Below the pieces are notes generated by a model. That model saw only the letters and a program-made list of their open reading frames with translations, was not told where the DNA came from and did not search any database. A DNA stretch of 7,372 bases from contig PJET01000202.1 of the NCBI GenBank assembly GCA_002825515.1, positions 1-7,372 on the forward strand, written 5' to 3'. A program made the position numbers and the translations under genes. This DNA comes from Candidatus Thorarchaeota archaeon MP11T_1 (GTDB taxonomy: Archaea; Asgardarchaeota; Thorarchaeia; Thorarchaeales; Thorarchaeaceae). Below are positions 5,896 to 7,372 of the stretch, piece after piece; the first letter of the stretch is position 1, and every line of letters starts with the position of its first letter.

Positions 5896-6837
5896 TTATC
5901 TATTTGATTTATTCATACGTTTAGTTTGAAGATATTGCACTGCACCAACACTGAAACCAAGAAGAACTAATCCAACCCAATCAAGTGGTTCAGGAAATTC
6001 TCCAAGAAAAATGATCGAAAGTATCACTATTTGGGGCATCATGGTGCTGTTTATGAGTGCCATATCAACAGCTCTGAGTACTCGCATTGCTCGATTCCAT
6101 AGGGTGAAGGCTAGAGCAGTATTAAGCACAGCAAGCCATAATATGTAGATCCAAGACATTAAAGATAATGTAGGCAGGGATTCTACAGATAGTCCAAATA
6201 TCATGAGGAAAAAGGCGCCAATCGACATCATCACACCGGTGACAACTAGGGGTGGTGTGTCCAATGTACGATTAATTGCTCTACCAATTACTGCTGCTGC
6301 TGAATTTGCGAGAAGACTAATTATGCTGATTATTAGTCCCAATATTGAAACACCCACGAAATCCATCGGATAAAAGTAGAGTAAAACTCCAAAAATACCT
6401 GCAAGTACAAAACCTGTTTCTAACAGAGAGGGTTTTTCTCCCAACAAAGGGATTGCTGATAGAAGCACGATGATGGGTGTTAGATTAAGAATTAGAGAAA
6501 ATGTTATCGCTGGAAGATAGAACAGACCAAGGAATTGTGTTCCTTGAGTTGCTGTGATGTAAACAATACCATAAATGAAAAGCATCCCCCACCATTTTCC
6601 TGATCGCCCTTTCATTGCTTTTCGCATCTTCGTCTGAGACAGAGTCAAGGCTAGTAGAATCAACGAAGCAATTGTATACCTTAGTCCTGCAAATGTTAAT
6701 GGAGGAATGTCTTGTAGACCAAACTTGATTATTACAAATGAAGATGACCACAAAATAGTCACGAAAAGTGCTTCAATTATGGCAATTATCAGACTTCGTC
6801 GAGTGACATCTTGACTTTCTACACGTGTCTCGTTCAA
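5896..6837 (-). CDS. EamA/DMT-family transporter
   Basis: A 313-residue membrane protein with ten predicted helices in two EamA repeats (about 16-155 and 163-303). The first holds ALFVTILWSSSFVIIKFG, DIPPLTFAGLRYTIASLIL and NLTPIIVLLSAIPLLGEKP; the second holds ANSAAAVIGRAINR, VLNTALAFTLWNRAMRVL, STMMPQIVILSIIFLGEFP and DWVGLVLLGFSVGAV. The repeated 'tP.....l...l.gE.p' pattern at the end of each half is typical of the family. Members export metabolites such as amino acids or other small molecules across the plasma membrane; the substrate is not predictable here. The start appears to be TTG at 6837: no in-frame ATG lies between it and the first helix, and a GTTTAAT box at 6868-6874 fits a short leader. 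It is divergent from the regulator gene at 6916, which could control it. Confidence 0.85.
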   Translation of the reverse strand: MNETRVESQDVTRRSLIIAIIEALFVTILWSSSFVIIKFGLQDIPPLTFAGLRYTIASLILLALTLSQTKMRKAMKGRSGKWWGMLFIYGIVYITATQGTQFLGLFYLPAITFSLILNLTPIIVLLSAIPLLGEKPSLLETGFVLAGIFGVLLYFYPMDFVGVSILGLIISIISLLANSAAAVIGRAINRTLDTPPLVVTGVMMSIGAFFLMIFGLSVESLPTLSLMSWIYILWLAVLNTALAFTLWNRAMRVLRAVDMALINSTMMPQIVILSIIFLGEFPEPLDWVGLVLLGFSVGAVQYLQTKRMNKSNR

Positions 6838-6865
6838 TTGAGATTCATCTCCAACTTAAGCGGTA

Positions 6866-6875
6866 GATTAAACTA
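6866..6875 (-). promoter_or_regulatory. Candidate TATA box of the transporter gene
   Basis: AGTTTAATCT on the minus strand is centred 34 bases before the TTG start at 6837, which puts transcription start near 6844. A purine-rich GGAGAT (6849-6854 on the minus strand) follows and could be read as a ribosome site only if the leader is longer. Function inferred from position. Confidence 0.35.
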
Positions 6876-6884
6876 GGAATAATG

Positions 6885-6903
6885 TTATGCCGTCATAAGA
6901 CGG
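6885..6903. repeat. Two overlapping inverted repeats in the divergent spacer
   Basis: TTATG-CCGT-CATAA (6885-6898) and CCGTC-ATAA-GACGG (6890-6903) are both perfect inverted repeats with 5-base arms and 4-base centres. They overlap so that only one hairpin could form at a time in RNA. The right arm of the second overlaps GGGTG (6902-6906), the likely ribosome site of the gene starting at 6916. They may instead be operators for the divergent pair. Confidence 0.5.
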
Positions 6904-6915
6904 GTGTTTATAAGT

Positions 6916-7372
6916 ATGATAGAGGCAAAGCTTGAGATTACTGCGGAAGGGTATTACTCATGTGACCTAACCAGACGGGTTCCTGTTCGAGTCGTTCTAG
7001 TTTCCATAAATGGTCCATTTGGATTTGGTATCATTCAAAGTCTAACTGGAAATGAAAAGTCAATCTCTGATTACATAAAAGAACTACAAAAATCTTCAAG
7101 CATAATCGAAGTGAGAGTGACTCACAAAACTCCAAGCCAGTATTGGACGGAAGTAACTCATAAATTGAGCACTAAATCGATTCATGAAACAATCCTTGAA
7201 AGTCGTTGCATGTCGCGATTACCAATCATTATTGAGGGCGGAACTCAAATACACCAGCTTCTGGCGCCCACTCAGGAAGCATTTCGTTTGGTATTCGACA
7301 ATCTTCGATCGAGATTTTCGAATGTGCGCGTATTGAGTGTGCGTCGATCGCCAAAAGGAACACTTGGTCCCG
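6916..7372 (+). CDS. Bat/HTH-10-like transcriptional regulator, N-terminal part (cut by window edge)
   Basis: The frame is open from ATG 6916 to the window end, 152 codons, without a stop. It begins MIEAKLEITAEGYYSCDLTRR and continues with VRVVLVSINGPFGFGIIQSL, then HETILESRCMSRLPIIIEGG and FRLVFDNLRSRFSNVRVLSV. The layout, a short beta-rich N-terminal sensor module opening with a 'ea.l.i...g..s.dl......vrv' pattern, resembles archaeal regulators of the Bat/DmsR type, which carry a C-terminal HTH-10 domain. That domain would lie beyond the edge and is not seen, so the call is tentative. GGGTG at 6902-6906 stands 9 bases before the start. The gene diverges from the EamA transporter and may regulate it. 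Confidence 0.65.
   Translation, partial: MIEAKLEITAEGYYSCDLTRRVPVRVVLVSINGPFGFGIIQSLTGNEKSISDYIKELQKSSSIIEVRVTHKTPSQYWTEVTHKLSTKSIHETILESRCMSRLPIIIEGGTQIHQLLAPTQEAFRLVFDNLRSRFSNVRVLSVRRSPKGTLGP

Noticed and set aside
6907..6914. TTTATAAG looks like a strong TATA box on the plus strand.
   Set aside because: It ends two bases before ATG 6916, so transcription would start about 20 bases inside the gene, and no good in-frame start lies just downstream. An upstream box is more likely.
1..7372. CRISPR arrays, insertion sequences, attachment sites, tRNA or rRNA genes.
   Set aside because: No spaced direct repeats, transposase motifs, terminal inverted repeats or cloverleaf-like sequences were seen; the window is almost fully coding.

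Overview
The window looks like a piece of an archaeal chromosome. The signs are a TrmB-family winged-helix regulator, an archaeal-type geranylgeranyl reductase, a lipoate ligase split into separate LplA and LplB genes, a start of what looks like a Bat/HTH-10 type regulator, TATA-like boxes about 25-35 bases before several starts, GGTG/GAGG ribosome sites, and several likely TTG or very short-leader starts. Base composition is moderately AT-rich and looks even across the window, and there are no mobile elements, tRNAs, rRNAs or repeat arrays. An uncultivated lineage such as an Asgard archaeon is possible, but the lineage cannot be fixed from sequence reading alone.

Plus strand, 80-5285: six tightly packed genes that read as one operon. 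In order they are a TrmB-like regulator, an FAD-dependent geranylgeranyl reductase family protein, an M23/LytM-fold metallopeptidase-like protein with an unknown C-terminal half, a BioB-like radical SAM protein, lipoate-protein ligase catalytic domain (LplA) and its small accessory domain (LplB). The gaps are 3, 62, 6, 0 and 5 bases. The last three form a recognisable lipoate-attachment/sulfur-insertion module of the kind known from Thermococcus and sulfur oxidisers, where two radical SAM proteins (LipS1, LipS2) and a bipartite ligase replace LipA/LipB. Only one LipS-like gene is present here, so its partner would have to lie elsewhere. The reductase and the metallopeptidase-like protein are unexpected companions.

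Minus strand, 5282-6837: a 177-residue protein I do not recognise, whose stop codon overlaps that of LplB tail to tail within one CTAG, and an EamA/DMT-family ten-helix transporter that seems to begin with TTG.

Plus strand, 6916 to the window end: the N-terminal 152 residues of a gene cut by the window edge, divergent from the transporter. It resembles the sensor part of archaeal Bat/HTH-10 regulators. The 78-base divergent spacer holds two overlapping, mutually exclusive inverted repeats next to the regulator start.

The best candidate for something undescribed is the six-gene combination itself: lipoate assembly genes co-transcribed with a prenyl reductase and an apparently intact, apparently cytoplasmic M23-type protein under a TrmB regulator.
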